DNA of 64,000 nt from 13-2-20CM-68-14 sp046733295 (GCA_046733295.1 JBKPOY010000038.1:1-64000), one strand, 5' to 3'; shown: positions 8,359 through 17,416, counted from the first letter of the stretch. Numbers and translations: made by a program. Notes: a model not told the origin generated them from the sequence alone.

Positions 8359-10155
8359 TCACGGAGTCGGATCCGGGTAGGAGCCGCCGAAGATGTCGCT
8401 GTTCCCGAATGTCGCCGGGCAATCCTGGGCAGGCGCGGGACGGTTCGGGTCAGACGTGTCTCCCGCCGCCGTCCCGTCGACGATCGCCTGACGGTAGGCG
8501 TCGATCGCGGGGCAGTCGGCCGCGTTGCGGGCGTCGTTCCAGGTGGCGACGGCATAGGTGTTCGTCGCGAACACGTAGTTGTAGTCGCCGAGGAACTCGC
8601 CCGTGAGAGCGTTGGCGCTCGACCCACGGGCGTCGCCGTTCGGTGCGCGGTGCAGGTCGCTCCAGGCACCGATCGCACCGCTTGTCGGATCGACGTCGGC
8701 ATGACGGACGACGCCCTGGAACAACCGCGGCGCTGCCGTCGTCGGCAGCCACGGTTGCAGGAAGTTGTCGTACGTCAGGTACGCGTCTCTTCCGTTGGGC
8801 GAGATCGCGATGGCCGCGAAGTCCGGGCGATCCGCCGGAGGCGAGGCGATCCCGCCGGAGGTCCACGTGCCGCCGTGGTCCCGCGACCAGAGGATTCTGA
8901 CCTGCTCGTTCGGGCCCGGGTTGGCGAGCGACGGCGTCGGACCGTTGGACCATGCGAGCAGAATCTGATCGGTTGCTCCCGCTCCGCTCGGGGCGCCGTT
9001 CGCGATGTCGACGGTCGGGAAGGTTCCGTCGCGAGCTCCGGCCACCCCGTCGAAGGTCAGATCGCCCGACGCGGGGTCGACGAGGCCGGTCTGGTCGATG
9101 TGCGTCACGACGGTTGCCGGACGCTGGAAGTGCTTGCCGCCGTCCGTGGAGACCGCCATGAAGATCGCGAGCGTCCTCGTCCTGGGATCCGTGCCGTCCC
9201 AGAAGACATAGACGCGGCCGGTGCTGTCGGTGTTGACGGCGCAGTCCTGACGACCGCCGATCTGGCCGTTGTTGACGGACTGTGACAGCTGTGTGTGTCC
9301 CCATGTGTCTCCGCCGTCGGAGGAGTAGTTGAGGACGATCGGCTCGGGTGCCGCGTTGCCGCGACCGATGAATTCAGCCGTGCCGCGGAAGGCAGCGTCG
9401 CAGATGTAGACGTTGCCGAACTGCGGGCTCGAAGCCGCGTCGTCGACCGCGAGCATCTCGTGGTCGGAGAAGAGCGCGGAGTTCTGCTTCGAGACGATCA
9501 CCGGATCGGCCCAGGCGGTGCTGTCGCCGGCCTGCGCCCGTGCGTAGTTCGCGCTGTCGAGGCGCGAGACGGCGATACCCTCGAACCCCTTCAAATTGCT
9601 GGGGCCGATGCTGTAGGTCAGGTTGGCGTAGTAGAGGCGCCAGCCGTCCCACGAGAACGTCCCGTTGGCCCGTCGCGCAGGCCCGAAGGCGAGCGCTGGG
9701 TCGCCGTCGGAAACGAGGTTGTTCTCGAAGTACCGCGGCAGGGTGCCGATCGGTCCGGGTTGTGGATCGCAGTTGTCGGCAGGGACCGGCTGCAGTCCCA
9801 CCAGCCCGAGGCAGTTGCGCGCCGACAGTCCGGTGTACGTCGGTTGCGACCAGGTGGTCGCGCTGTCGTTCGAGAAGTAGATCCCCGAGACGCCGACTCC
9901 GAGCGTGAACGGGCAGGTCACGTCGCTGCGGTTGTTGCACGCTTCCAAGTCGATCTCGTCATTGGCCCCCGCGGCCACGATCGACGGTACTGCGGGGTTG
10001 ATCGCCACGGCCGGCTCGTTCTGCTTGTTCTGCGGGAACGGCGTTGCCGGGCTGCCGATAGTCACGCGGGTGTCCGGATTGAACGCTCCCGCGACTGCGG
10101 TCAGCATCAGCGCCGCTACCGCCACGAGCGGTAGTGCACGAAGGACATGCCGCAT
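8359..10155 (-). CDS. Secreted sialidase-like (BNR/Asp-box) beta-propeller protein
   Basis: A 598-residue exported protein. A clear Sec signal peptide (RALPLVAVAALMLTAVAGAF) is cleaved near residue 24. The rest has several Asp-box motifs of the S-x-D-x-G-x-T-W type (SSDGGDTW, STDGGKHF, SRDHGGTW), diagnostic of six-bladed sialidase-like propellers. The arginine triad and catalytic acid needed for true sialidase activity cannot be confirmed by eye, so the enzymatic function is open. A purine-rich GGGAGAAGGGGGG lies just upstream of the ATG, and a strong terminator follows the stop. Monocistronic. Confidence 0.75.
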   Translation of the reverse strand: MRHVLRALPLVAVAALMLTAVAGAFNPDTRVTIGSPATPFPQNKQNEPAVAINPAVPSIVAAGANDEIDLEACNNRSDVTCPFTLGVGVSGIYFSNDSATTWSQPTYTGLSARNCLGLVGLQPVPADNCDPQPGPIGTLPRYFENNLVSDGDPALAFGPARRANGTFSWDGWRLYYANLTYSIGPSNLKGFEGIAVSRLDSANYARAQAGDSTAWADPVIVSKQNSALFSDHEMLAVDDAASSPQFGNVYICDAAFRGTAEFIGRGNAAPEPIVLNYSSDGGDTWGHTQLSQSVNNGQIGGRQDCAVNTDSTGRVYVFWDGTDPRTRTLAIFMAVSTDGGKHFQRPATVVTHIDQTGLVDPASGDLTFDGVAGARDGTFPTVDIANGAPSGAGATDQILLAWSNGPTPSLANPGPNEQVRILWSRDHGGTWTSGGIASPPADRPDFAAIAISPNGRDAYLTYDNFLQPWLPTTAAPRLFQGVVRHADVDPTSGAIGAWSDLHRAPNGDARGSSANALTGEFLGDYNYVFATNTYAVATWNDARNAADCPAIDAYRQAIVDGTAAGDTSDPNRPAPAQDCPATFGNSDIFGGSYPDPTP

Positions 10156-10218
10156 CTTTCCCCCCTTCTCCCTTGAGTAGATCGGAGGCAGCCGATCCTA
10201 TACCTCGGAGAGTTGGAG

Positions 10219-10300
10219 TGGGGGCGGGAGGATTCGAACCTCCGTAGGCTGAGCCGACGGGTTTACAGCCCGTTCCCTTTGGCCACTCGGGCACACCCCC
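10219..10300 (-). tRNA. tRNA-Tyr (GTA)
   Basis: An 82-nt class II tRNA with a long variable arm. The acceptor GGGGGTG pairs with CGCCCCC (one T-G wobble), the anticodon GTA is at 10264-10266, and the T arm is GGAGG-TTCGAAT-CCTCC. The discriminator is A; CCA is not encoded. A decayed copy of its 3' end lies at 3934-3968. Confidence 0.97.
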
Positions 10301-10347
10301 GGGGTCGGCAATTGTAGCGGCCGCCCCGCGCGGTCTACGATCCTCGG

Positions 10348-11472
10348 GTGGCCCGTTTCGACGCGATCGTGGTCGGCGCCGGGCCCGCCGGCTCGTCGAC
10401 CGCCTACCGCCTCGCGCGCGCGGGCGCGCGCGTGTGCATGGTCGACCGGGCGCCGTTCCCGCGGGACAAGCCCTGCGGCGGCGGACTGACGCTGCGGGCG
10501 GTGCGCCAGCTCCCGTTCCCGGTCGACCCGGTCGTCGAAGACCGCGTCACCACCCTCGAGCTCGGGTACCGCTACCGCAGGAGCTTTCAGAGGAAAGCAG
10601 ACGGGCCCTGGGTGGTGATGACGCAGCGGCGCCGGCTCGACGCCTACCTCGCCGAGCGAGCGGCGGACGCCGGAGCCGAGTTCCGCGACGGCGTCAGGGT
10701 GACGGAGGTGCGTCCCGACGGGACGGTCCTCGTGGGAGCCGAGCGCCTCGAGGCCGACGTCGTCGTCGGGGCCGACGGCGCCAACGGCGTCGCCGGCCGG
10801 GCACTCGGGCCACCGGGGCACACGCTTGGCGTCGCGCTAGAGGGCAATGTCGGGTACGAGCACGTCCCGGCCGAGCGGTTCCGCGGCTGCGCCGTGGTCG
10901 AGCTCGGGGTCGTCTCCGGCGGCTACGCGTGGGTCTTTCCGAAGGGCGACCACGTGAACGTGGGCGTCGGCGGCTGGGACTCCGAGGGGCCGCGGTTGCG
11001 CGAGCGGCTCCGCGAGCTCTGTGCGGCGTATGGGGTGGACCACGCGCACGTCCGCAAGCTGCGCGGGCATCGGCTGCCGATGCGCGGGGCGACCTGCCCG
11101 CCCGTGCGCGATCGTCTGCTCTTGGTCGGCGACGCCGCCGGCCTCGTCGATCCGCTGTCGGGTGACGGGATGTACGAGGCCTTCGTCAGCGGCCGCCTCG
11201 CCGCCGCCGCGGCGGTCGATTTTCTCCAGGGCCGCACGGCCGATCTGGACGGCTACGCGAGCGTCTTCGCGACCACGTTCTCGCCGCTCGAATCGGTCTC
11301 GTGGCGGGCGAAGGTTGCGTTCGACCGCTTCCCCCGTATCGCGTACTGGCTGGCGCGGACGCCCACCTCGTGGCGCCTGTTCGAATCCGTGGTCAGCGGC
11401 GAACGGACGGCCTCCGACGCGCGCGGCCTGGGCGCCGCACCCTTGCGAGTGCTCAAAGCGCTCGGCGCCTAA
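10348..11472 (+). CDS. Geranylgeranyl reductase family FAD-dependent oxidoreductase
   Basis: A 374-residue flavoprotein. The N-terminal dinucleotide-binding motif GAGPAGSSTAYRLARAG is followed by VDRAPFPRDKPCGGGL, the family-specific DKxCGG cysteine motif. A second FAD contact GDAAGLVDPLSGDGMYEA lies near residue 265. Family members reduce isoprenoid chains (menaquinone side chains, archaeal or chlorophyll lipids) using FADH2; the substrate here is unknown. It starts with GTG, divergent from tRNA-Tyr. The stop overlaps the -35 box of the promoter of the downstream pilT-like gene, so the pilus locus begins immediately after it. Confidence 0.87.
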   Translation: MARFDAIVVGAGPAGSSTAYRLARAGARVCMVDRAPFPRDKPCGGGLTLRAVRQLPFPVDPVVEDRVTTLELGYRYRRSFQRKADGPWVVMTQRRRLDAYLAERAADAGAEFRDGVRVTEVRPDGTVLVGAERLEADVVVGADGANGVAGRALGPPGHTLGVALEGNVGYEHVPAERFRGCAVVELGVVSGGYAWVFPKGDHVNVGVGGWDSEGPRLRERLRELCAAYGVDHAHVRKLRGHRLPMRGATCPPVRDRLLLVGDAAGLVDPLSGDGMYEAFVSGRLAAAAAVDFLQGRTADLDGYASVFATTFSPLESVSWRAKVAFDRFPRIAYWLARTPTSWRLFESVVSGERTASDARGLGAAPLRVLKALGA

Positions 11473-11497
11473 AGGCGCTGCGGCTGCCTGCCGATGA
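11470..11497 (+). promoter_or_regulatory. Sigma-28-like promoter of the first pilT-like gene
   Basis: TAAAGGCG, 12 nt, then GCCGATGA (-10 at 11490-11497). The -35 TAAA and spacing equal FliA/SigD consensus. It ends 8 nt before the GTG at 11506. The upstream ATG at 11494 lies inside the -10 box and so should not be transcribed. Confidence 0.6.
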
Positions 11498-11505
11498 GCA
11501 GGCTC

Positions 11506-12684
11506 GTGGAGCTGAATGCGGTCCTTCGGCGTGCCGTGGAGCAGGGCGCGAGCGACGTCCACCTCAAGGTGGGCCAGATCCCGGTCATGCGCCGGGACGG
11601 CGACCTGACCGCGTTCGACGACCATCCGCCGCTGACGGATGCCGATCTCGAGTCGGTCCTCGCGATCATCTCCGAGCTGACGCCTGCTAAGCGCGAATCC
11701 TTCTACGACACGGGCGAGCTCGACATCGCGTATACGAACGGCGACCTGCCCCGGTTCCGCGTCAACGCGTTCCGCCAGCGGGGGTCGATCTCGTTCGCCT
11801 TCCGCGTGATCCCGAAGCGCGTCCCGAGCTTCGAGGACCTGCGCCTCCCCGAGGGCGTGCGGCAGATGGCGGAGGAGCATCGGGGCCTCGTGCTCGTCAC
11901 GGGCGCCACCGGCTCGGGGAAGACGACGACGCTCGCCGCGATCATCGACCACATCAATAAGTCCCGGCGGCAGCACATCGTCACCGTCGAGGACCCGATC
12001 GAGATTCTCCACGACGACCACAACTGCATCGTCAACCAGCGCGAGGTGGGCATCGACACGCAGGACTTCCTGCAGGCCCTGCGCCGCGCGTTACGGCAGG
12101 ACCCCGACGTGATCCTGATCGGCGAGCTGCGCGACGCCGAGACCGCCGAGACCGCGCTGAAGGCGGCGGAGTCGGGCCACCTCGTCTTCTCGACCATGCA
12201 CACGATCGACGCGGCCGAGACGCTCGGCCGGATGATCGAGTTCTTCCCGGGGATCAAGCAGGCGCAGATCCGCTCGATCCTCGCCGGGGTCCTGCGGGGC
12301 GTCGTCAGCCAGCGGCTGCTGCCGCGCGTCGACGGGGGCCGGGTGGCGGCCGTCGAGGTCATGGTCAACAACGCGCGCATCTCCGACCTGATCCGCGAGA
12401 ACAAGACGGAGGAGATTCCCGACGCAATCGGCGAGGGGTCGTTCTTCAAGATGCAGACCTTCGAGCAGGCGCTGATCGCGCTCGTCCTGACCGGCGACAT
12501 CGACCGCGAGGTCGCCGGCGCCGCCGCGACGAATCAGCATGACTTCATGGTCGCGCTCGAGCAGGCCCTGAAGCGGCAGGCGGCTGGGATCAGCAAGGAG
12601 GACGAGCGCATGAATCCCACGCCCCCGGCCGCCCGGCCGGAGGAAGCGGAGCCTCTGCCGAACCTCCGCGTCGTCCCGGAGTGA
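11506..12684 (+). CDS. pilT: PilT-like type IV pilus retraction ATPase (copy 1)
   Basis: About 392 residues. Hexameric secretion ATPase expected to depolymerise the pilus. It has the PilT N-terminus (LNAVLRRAVEQGASDVHLK), Walker A GATGSGKTTT, Asp box VTVEDPIE, Walker B DVILIGELRDAET, His box GHLVFSTMHT, and a C-terminal ISDLIRENK in place of the AIRNLIRE retraction motif. An ATG at 11494 would add four residues, but it sits inside a promoter -10 element. The GTG at 11506 gives MELNAVLRR, which fits the family start, and falls where transcription should begin. The C-terminus carries a Pro/Glu-rich tail beyond the ATPase. The stop overlaps the next gene (transglycosylase/M23), suggesting co-expression. 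Confidence 0.88.
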   Translation: MELNAVLRRAVEQGASDVHLKVGQIPVMRRDGDLTAFDDHPPLTDADLESVLAIISELTPAKRESFYDTGELDIAYTNGDLPRFRVNAFRQRGSISFAFRVIPKRVPSFEDLRLPEGVRQMAEEHRGLVLVTGATGSGKTTTLAAIIDHINKSRRQHIVTVEDPIEILHDDHNCIVNQREVGIDTQDFLQALRRALRQDPDVILIGELRDAETAETALKAAESGHLVFSTMHTIDAAETLGRMIEFFPGIKQAQIRSILAGVLRGVVSQRLLPRVDGGRVAAVEVMVNNARISDLIRENKTEEIPDAIGEGSFFKMQTFEQALIALVLTGDIDREVAGAAATNQHDFMVALEQALKRQAAGISKEDERMNPTPPAARPEEAEPLPNLRVVPE

Positions 12685-14111
12685 TGAAGCGCGTACTGCT
12701 CGGACTGGCGCTCGCCATCGTCAGCGTCGCCTCGACGGCGAGCGCGGACACCTTCCGCATGCTCCCTTCCGCACCGTCGAATCTGCCGAGCTCGACGATC
12801 CCCAACCAGCCCGGTCAGATCAGCGTGCCGACGCCGATCTCGCAGGCGCCGGCGCGACCGCAGTCGCTGACCTTCCTGCAGCTGACCTCGCTCTGGCAGC
12901 AGGCGGGGCAGGGCTACGGGATCCCCTGGCAGGTGCTCGCGGCCATCAACAAGGTGGAGTCGAACTTCGGCCGCAACATGGGCCCCAGCTCCGCCGGCGC
13001 GGTCGGCTGGATGCAGTTCATGCCCTCGACCTGGGACCGCTGGGGGATGGACGCCGACGCCGACGGCATCGCCGATCCGTGGAACGCGACCGACGCGATC
13101 TACTCCGCGGCGCGCTACCTCGCCGCCGCCGGGGGGCGCGCGGACATCGCCCGGGCCGTGCTCGCCTACAACCACGCGCAGTGGTACGTCGACGAGGTGC
13201 TGCAGCTCTCGAAAACCTTCGGCGACGGCGGTGTCGACACGACCTTCCAGCTCGACCGGCTCCAGGTCTCACTCGATGGAGCGCGGAAGGAAGTAGCGCG
13301 CGCGAACCGGAAGCTCGTCGCGGCGACGAAGACAGAGCGCGGACTTGCTCGCGCCGAGCGCCGTGCCCTGCGGCGGGTCGGAAGCGTCTCGCTGCTCTCG
13401 CGCCAGCTGGAGCTCCAGAAGGCGGCCACGCTCGTCGGCGTCAGGCACCACGCTGCCGCACAGCGCGTCGACCAGCTCCGAAAGGAGCTCGCCGACGCCG
13501 AGTCGGCGCTGCAGGATGCGGCCACGCAGGTCGCCTCGGCTCCGGCGGCGTCGAGCGCGGGGGCGATGTTCGACGCGCCGACGGCCCAGTCTGGCTACGT
13601 CTTTCCAGTCGGCGGCGGCCCGTCGGTCGTCTCGGTCGCACACACCCATCACGACTATCCGGCGGCCGACATCGCCGCACCCGATGGCTCGCCTGTCTAC
13701 GCGCTGGCCGACGCGGTCGTCCAGCGGGCGTGGAGCCAACCGGACGCGCGCTGCGGCATCGGCCTGACCGTCGAGACCGCGGACAACGTCTCCTGGACGT
13801 ACTGCCACCTCTCGTACCTCGAGCCAGCCGTGGAGGCAGGGGCCGTGCTCTCCGCCGGCGCACCAGTAGGCCTCGTCGGGCACACCGGGCATGCAACCGG
13901 TCCGCACCTGCACTTGCAGCTGAGCCCGCCCACGGAGTACCCGCAAAGCCAGGCGTGGTTCCAGCAGTTCGCCGGTGTCGCCTTCCGCTGGCAGGACGCC
14001 GTCACGCCCGAGCCTCAGGCCGCAACCGGTCACGGCACGGTCTTCGCAGAGGTCCCGAGCGGGTCGCAGCCGGCGTCCGGCTCGGGCGGCGTGATCCGGT
14101 TCACCCGTTAG
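12684..14111 (+). CDS. Secreted lytic transglycosylase / M23 endopeptidase fusion
   Basis: A 475-residue exported wall hydrolase. After a signal peptide (about 1-22) comes an SLT-type domain (about 65-170) with the catalytic Glu in INKVESNFGRN and the SAGAVGWMQFMPSTW motif. A long coiled coil follows (about 195-285). The C-terminal LytM/M23 domain (about 305-420) has HHDYPAADIA and GPHLHLQL, the zinc-binding HxxxxxxD and HxH pattern. It should cut both glycan strands and peptide bridges. Placed directly after pilT and overlapping its stop, it is a plausible tool for opening the wall for the pilus machine; that role is inferred from context. Confidence 0.85.
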   Translation: MKRVLLGLALAIVSVASTASADTFRMLPSAPSNLPSSTIPNQPGQISVPTPISQAPARPQSLTFLQLTSLWQQAGQGYGIPWQVLAAINKVESNFGRNMGPSSAGAVGWMQFMPSTWDRWGMDADADGIADPWNATDAIYSAARYLAAAGGRADIARAVLAYNHAQWYVDEVLQLSKTFGDGGVDTTFQLDRLQVSLDGARKEVARANRKLVAATKTERGLARAERRALRRVGSVSLLSRQLELQKAATLVGVRHHAAAQRVDQLRKELADAESALQDAATQVASAPAASSAGAMFDAPTAQSGYVFPVGGGPSVVSVAHTHHDYPAADIAAPDGSPVYALADAVVQRAWSQPDARCGIGLTVETADNVSWTYCHLSYLEPAVEAGAVLSAGAPVGLVGHTGHATGPHLHLQLSPPTEYPQSQAWFQQFAGVAFRWQDAVTPEPQAATGHGTVFAEVPSGSQPASGSGGVIRFTR

Positions 14112-14150
14112 GGGGAAGGCGCGGGGCCGCACGGTGCCGACTACGCGTGT

Positions 14151-15071
14151 ATGGCGGTCCGTCTTGGCGCGCTCTTGCCACGCGTCCTCGTGGTTTCTGT
14201 GGTCTGGATCCTCGCATCCGGAACGCTGACGTTCGCCGCCGAAAGGCAGCTTTACGCCCATGTCGAGGCGAAGGCGCCGGCGCCCACGGCGAAGCCGACC
14301 CTCGTGGTCCCCGACATCAGGTCGCAGGCGTTCGTCTTCGCCAAGGGAATCCTCGAAGACGGCGGCTTCGCCTGGCACGTCGTCGGCGGGGTGCACGGCT
14401 ACGCGACCAACCTCGTGGCTTCGCAGATGCCCGCTGCCGGCACTCGGATCGAGGACACGGGCGCGCCGACGATCACGCTGCGGCTCTCGCGCGGCCACTA
14501 CCCCGAGACCGGGACACCGCAGGACACTGCTCCCTACGTCGGAACGGCGACGCGGCTCGCAGGTGCGATCAACGCGCCGACGAAGAAGCGCGCCGCGGGC
14601 AAGGCCCCGCTGGCGCCGCCGAAGATCGCCTCGGCCAAGAAGGCGGCGCCTGCCGCGCGGAAGCACCTCGCGCGGGCGGCCGCGAAGCCGGTCAAGCGGG
14701 CGAAGCCGCTCCAGCCCGCGAGGCCGGCCAAGCCGGCGAAGCGAGCTGTGCACAAGACGAGGCCCGCCGCCTTCCACGTTCCCGGGGCGCCGAAGGAGCC
14801 GTCGAACGAGATTTCCCTCCCCGCCCGCGCCGAGCGTCTCAGCGCGTGGCTGACGCCGTCGCGTCCTCCCACCGCCGCGAACCAGCGGCACTGGCTCTAC
14901 CAGCACGCCTGGATCGTCACCGGCGCCCGGTTCGGCTGGTGGCACGGCGCCGCTGCCCTCCGCGTCCTCATCCGCGTCGACCACCGCGTCCGGTCCCAGT
15001 GGGGGATCGGCTCTCGCAGTGAAAAGGTCGCGCGCCGAGCCCTCGCCGCCATCGAGGCGAGGGCCAAGTGA
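14151..15071 (+). CDS. Membrane-anchored PASTA-domain protein
   Basis: A 306-residue protein with an N-terminal hydrophobic anchor (about 10-30). One PASTA-like domain follows (about 47-107: VVPDIRSQAFVFAKGILEDGG through SQMPAAGTRIE and ITLRLS). Next is an Ala/Lys/Pro-rich linker (about 140-210) resembling wall-spanning or histone-like low-complexity sequence, then a conserved-looking C-terminal segment with WLYQHAWIVTG. PASTA domains bind peptidoglycan fragments. The position between a wall hydrolase and prepilin genes suggests it helps position pilus or wall machinery. The stop overlaps the GTG of the next gene. Confidence 0.7.
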   Translation: MAVRLGALLPRVLVVSVVWILASGTLTFAAERQLYAHVEAKAPAPTAKPTLVVPDIRSQAFVFAKGILEDGGFAWHVVGGVHGYATNLVASQMPAAGTRIEDTGAPTITLRLSRGHYPETGTPQDTAPYVGTATRLAGAINAPTKKRAAGKAPLAPPKIASAKKAAPAARKHLARAAAKPVKRAKPLQPARPAKPAKRAVHKTRPAAFHVPGAPKEPSNEISLPARAERLSAWLTPSRPPTAANQRHWLYQHAWIVTGARFGWWHGAAALRVLIRVDHRVRSQWGIGSRSEKVARRALAAIEARAK

Positions 15072-15670
15072 GGAAGCTGCGAGCGCTTCGAGCGCGGCTC
15101 GCACGCGAGGAGCGTGGCTACACCCTCGTCGAGCTGCTGACGGTGATCGTGATCCTCGGGGTCGTCATGGAAGGTCTCACCACCGTCTTCGTGACCGCCT
15201 CGCGCGCCGAGGTCAACATGAACAACCGCTTCCAGGCCCAGCAGACCGCCCGCGTGGCGCTGGACAAGGTCCGTCGCGAGGTGCATTGCGCCTCGGACGC
15301 GGGCTCGACCACGGCGAACACGCAGGTCTCGCTCGTGACGCTGACCCTGCCGACGTACTGCAAGACGTACTCCGGCAGCTCGGTCGTGACGTGGTGCACG
15401 AAGAACCTCTCGACCAACCGCTACGCCCTGTACCGGATCAACGCGAACAGCGCGACGTGCACGGGCGGCGTCAAGTGGGCGGACTACCTGATCCCCACCT
15501 CGACAGCGCCGGTCTGCAGCAGCGCCCTTTGCGCCTTCAGCTACCAGACGGCCACCGGCAGTCTCGCCCGGCTGCACGTGGACCTCGCGGTCAACGTGCG
15601 CCCCGCGAACACGACCGAGACCTACGAGCTGATCGACGACCTCGTGCTGAGGAATAGCAGCCGGCCATGA
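15068..15670 (+). CDS. Type IV prepilin-like protein (minor pilin)
   Basis: A 200-residue prepilin. The class III signal is basic (RKLRALRARLAREERG) with cleavage expected after Gly in ERG|YTLVELLTVIVILGV; Glu+5 of the mature protein is present. The globular part has several Cys (CASD, YCKT, WCTK, TCTG, VCSS, LCAF) that could form disulfides. The GTG start overlaps the PASTA gene stop, and its own stop overlaps the next ATG (15667-15670). Probably a minor pilin initiating assembly (PilW/PilE-like); the exact class is unclear. Confidence 0.82.
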   Translation: MRKLRALRARLAREERGYTLVELLTVIVILGVVMEGLTTVFVTASRAEVNMNNRFQAQQTARVALDKVRREVHCASDAGSTTANTQVSLVTLTLPTYCKTYSGSSVVTWCTKNLSTNRYALYRINANSATCTGGVKWADYLIPTSTAPVCSSALCAFSYQTATGSLARLHVDLAVNVRPANTTETYELIDDLVLRNSSRP

Positions 15671-17415
15671 AGGGCATCGTCTCGGCACTTCGGAAGCGCC
15701 TGGCCGCCGACGAGCGAGGCTTCGCCCTCGTGCTCGCGCTCGGCGTGCTGACGGTGCTCGCCATCATGATCGTGACGATCATCCAGTACACGAGCACGAA
15801 CCAGCGGACCGCCTATTTCAGCAGGGCGAAGGTGACGGCGTTCGATGCCGCCGACGCCGGCATGAACAACGCCCTCTCCGTGCTGAACAACCCGACCCAG
15901 AATGCGCTCGACCCCGACGTCCTGCCGGCGTGCACCGGTGCGCAGTCGGGGTGGAAGCACAGCTACTACGACAACGCGACCGCCGACTGGTGCGGCACGC
16001 TCGACCGTGCGGCGGCGACCTGGTCGCTGAAAGCGGTTGGCTATCTCAAGAACCCCACGGGCCCGAACGCCGGCAATGTCAGCAGGACGCTGACGGCGAA
16101 GGTCACGGTTCAGCCGACGTTGACCCAGCCGCTGAACAACCCCGTCTGGAACTACCTGTACGCCGGCCACACCGGCAGCACCTGCGACCAGACGCTGAAC
16201 AACAACATCACGGGCGCCTCCCGGATGTACATCGCCGGCAATCTCTGTCTGAGCCCGAACGTGCAGCTTGCGCAGTCGATGGTGATCGTGGGCGGCAACC
16301 TCGACGTCTCGAACAACGCCGCCGTCGGCGCGAGCACGAACATGAGCACGCGCGTCGAGACGTACGTCGGCAACAACTGCCGCTACGGCAGCAGCAGCCC
16401 GCCGTGGGTCACCTGCACGGGGAACCAGGACGCGAACCACATCTACAGCAAGCTCTCCGACGGAACCACGCTCGCCGTCAGCCACAATCCGCCGGTCGTC
16501 CCTCCTCCGACCGCGGACTTCGCAACGTGGTACGAGAACGCCATTCCCGGGCCCTCCCAGTCGTGCACGACCTCCAGCGGGACCGTTCCGACCTTCGACA
16601 ACAACTACCCCAGCCGCGACAACAGCGTCGCGTCGGTGTTCGACCTCACCCCGTCGAGCTCGTACACGTGCCGCGTCGGGCGCGGCGCGGCGACGACCGT
16701 CTCGTCGGCGGTCAACGCCTCGCAGACCACGCTCTCCATCGCCTCGGCGACCGGCTTCCCGACCACCGGCACCTATCGGATCCGGGTCGACGACGAGCAG
16801 ATGACGGTGACCGGCGGGCAAGGAACGACGACGTGGACGGTGACGCGCGGCGTCAACGGCACGACGGCCACCACGCACGCCAGCGGCCAGACGGTCGCGC
16901 AGGACGACGCCGGCACGAGCGGCGAGATCTCCTGGAACGCGACGACGAAGAACCTCACGCTGGTCGGCACGATCTTCATCGACGGCAGCGCCAAGGTCTC
17001 GAACGGCGCCCTCAATACGTACAACGGCCAGGCGACCCTGTACCTGTCCGGCACCTTCTTCGGGAACGGCTCGCTCTGCGGCGCAGTCTCGGGATCGGCG
17101 TGCAACTTCGCCGGCTGGAACCCCAACACCGAGATGCTGACGATCGTCGCCAACGGGAACGGGGGTCAGGTCAACCCCGGCGACAGCATCCAGATCGCGA
17201 ACAACTTCTCGTACCAGGGCGGCCTGTTCGCGACGAACAACGTCGAGCTCGGGAACAACGTGAACATCGACGGACCGATCGTCGGCAGCTCGATTGTCCT
17301 CAGCAACAACCTGGCGACGAACGCCTTCCCGACCGTGACGACGGTGCCGGTAGGGATGCCGTCGAACCCGGCCGTCTACGCTCAGCCGAATCCCCCGCAG
17401 AGCTTCTCCGGCTGA
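15667..17415 (+). CDS. PilX-like large pilus-associated protein with phage-structural-like insert
   Basis: A 582-residue protein with a prepilin-like N-terminus: basic residues, then DERG|FALVLALGVLTVLAIMIV, lacking Glu+5, as in PilX N-terminal domains. The remainder is rich in Asn, Thr and Ser with repeated NN motifs, resembling a beta-helical exported domain. Residues about 341-412 hold a distinct module (TTLSIASATGFPTTGTYRI, then WTVTRGVNGTTATTHASGQ) of a type seen in phage structural and surface proteins. It sits in the pilus operon after a minor prepilin gene with a 4-bp overlap. A tip or adhesin role is plausible but inferred. Confidence 0.72.
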   Translation: MKGIVSALRKRLAADERGFALVLALGVLTVLAIMIVTIIQYTSTNQRTAYFSRAKVTAFDAADAGMNNALSVLNNPTQNALDPDVLPACTGAQSGWKHSYYDNATADWCGTLDRAAATWSLKAVGYLKNPTGPNAGNVSRTLTAKVTVQPTLTQPLNNPVWNYLYAGHTGSTCDQTLNNNITGASRMYIAGNLCLSPNVQLAQSMVIVGGNLDVSNNAAVGASTNMSTRVETYVGNNCRYGSSSPPWVTCTGNQDANHIYSKLSDGTTLAVSHNPPVVPPPTADFATWYENAIPGPSQSCTTSSGTVPTFDNNYPSRDNSVASVFDLTPSSSYTCRVGRGAATTVSSAVNASQTTLSIASATGFPTTGTYRIRVDDEQMTVTGGQGTTTWTVTRGVNGTTATTHASGQTVAQDDAGTSGEISWNATTKNLTLVGTIFIDGSAKVSNGALNTYNGQATLYLSGTFFGNGSLCGAVSGSACNFAGWNPNTEMLTIVANGNGGQVNPGDSIQIANNFSYQGGLFATNNVELGNNVNIDGPIVGSSIVLSNNLATNAFPTVTTVPVGMPSNPAVYAQPNPPQSFSG

Positions 17416-17416
17416 T

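Noticed and set aside
10054..10061. GCCGATAG on the plus strand inside the sialidase-like gene
   Set aside because: No T(A/C)AA at the required distance and no gene start downstream on that strand; taken as coding-sequence coincidence.
11494..11505. ATG start for pilT copy 1
   Set aside because: It lies inside a GCCGATGA -10 box, and the family N-terminus fits the GTG at 11506.
14137..14144. GCCGACTA shortly before the PASTA gene as another sigma-28-like site
   Set aside because: -10 deviates and no -35 match at a 12-nt spacing.
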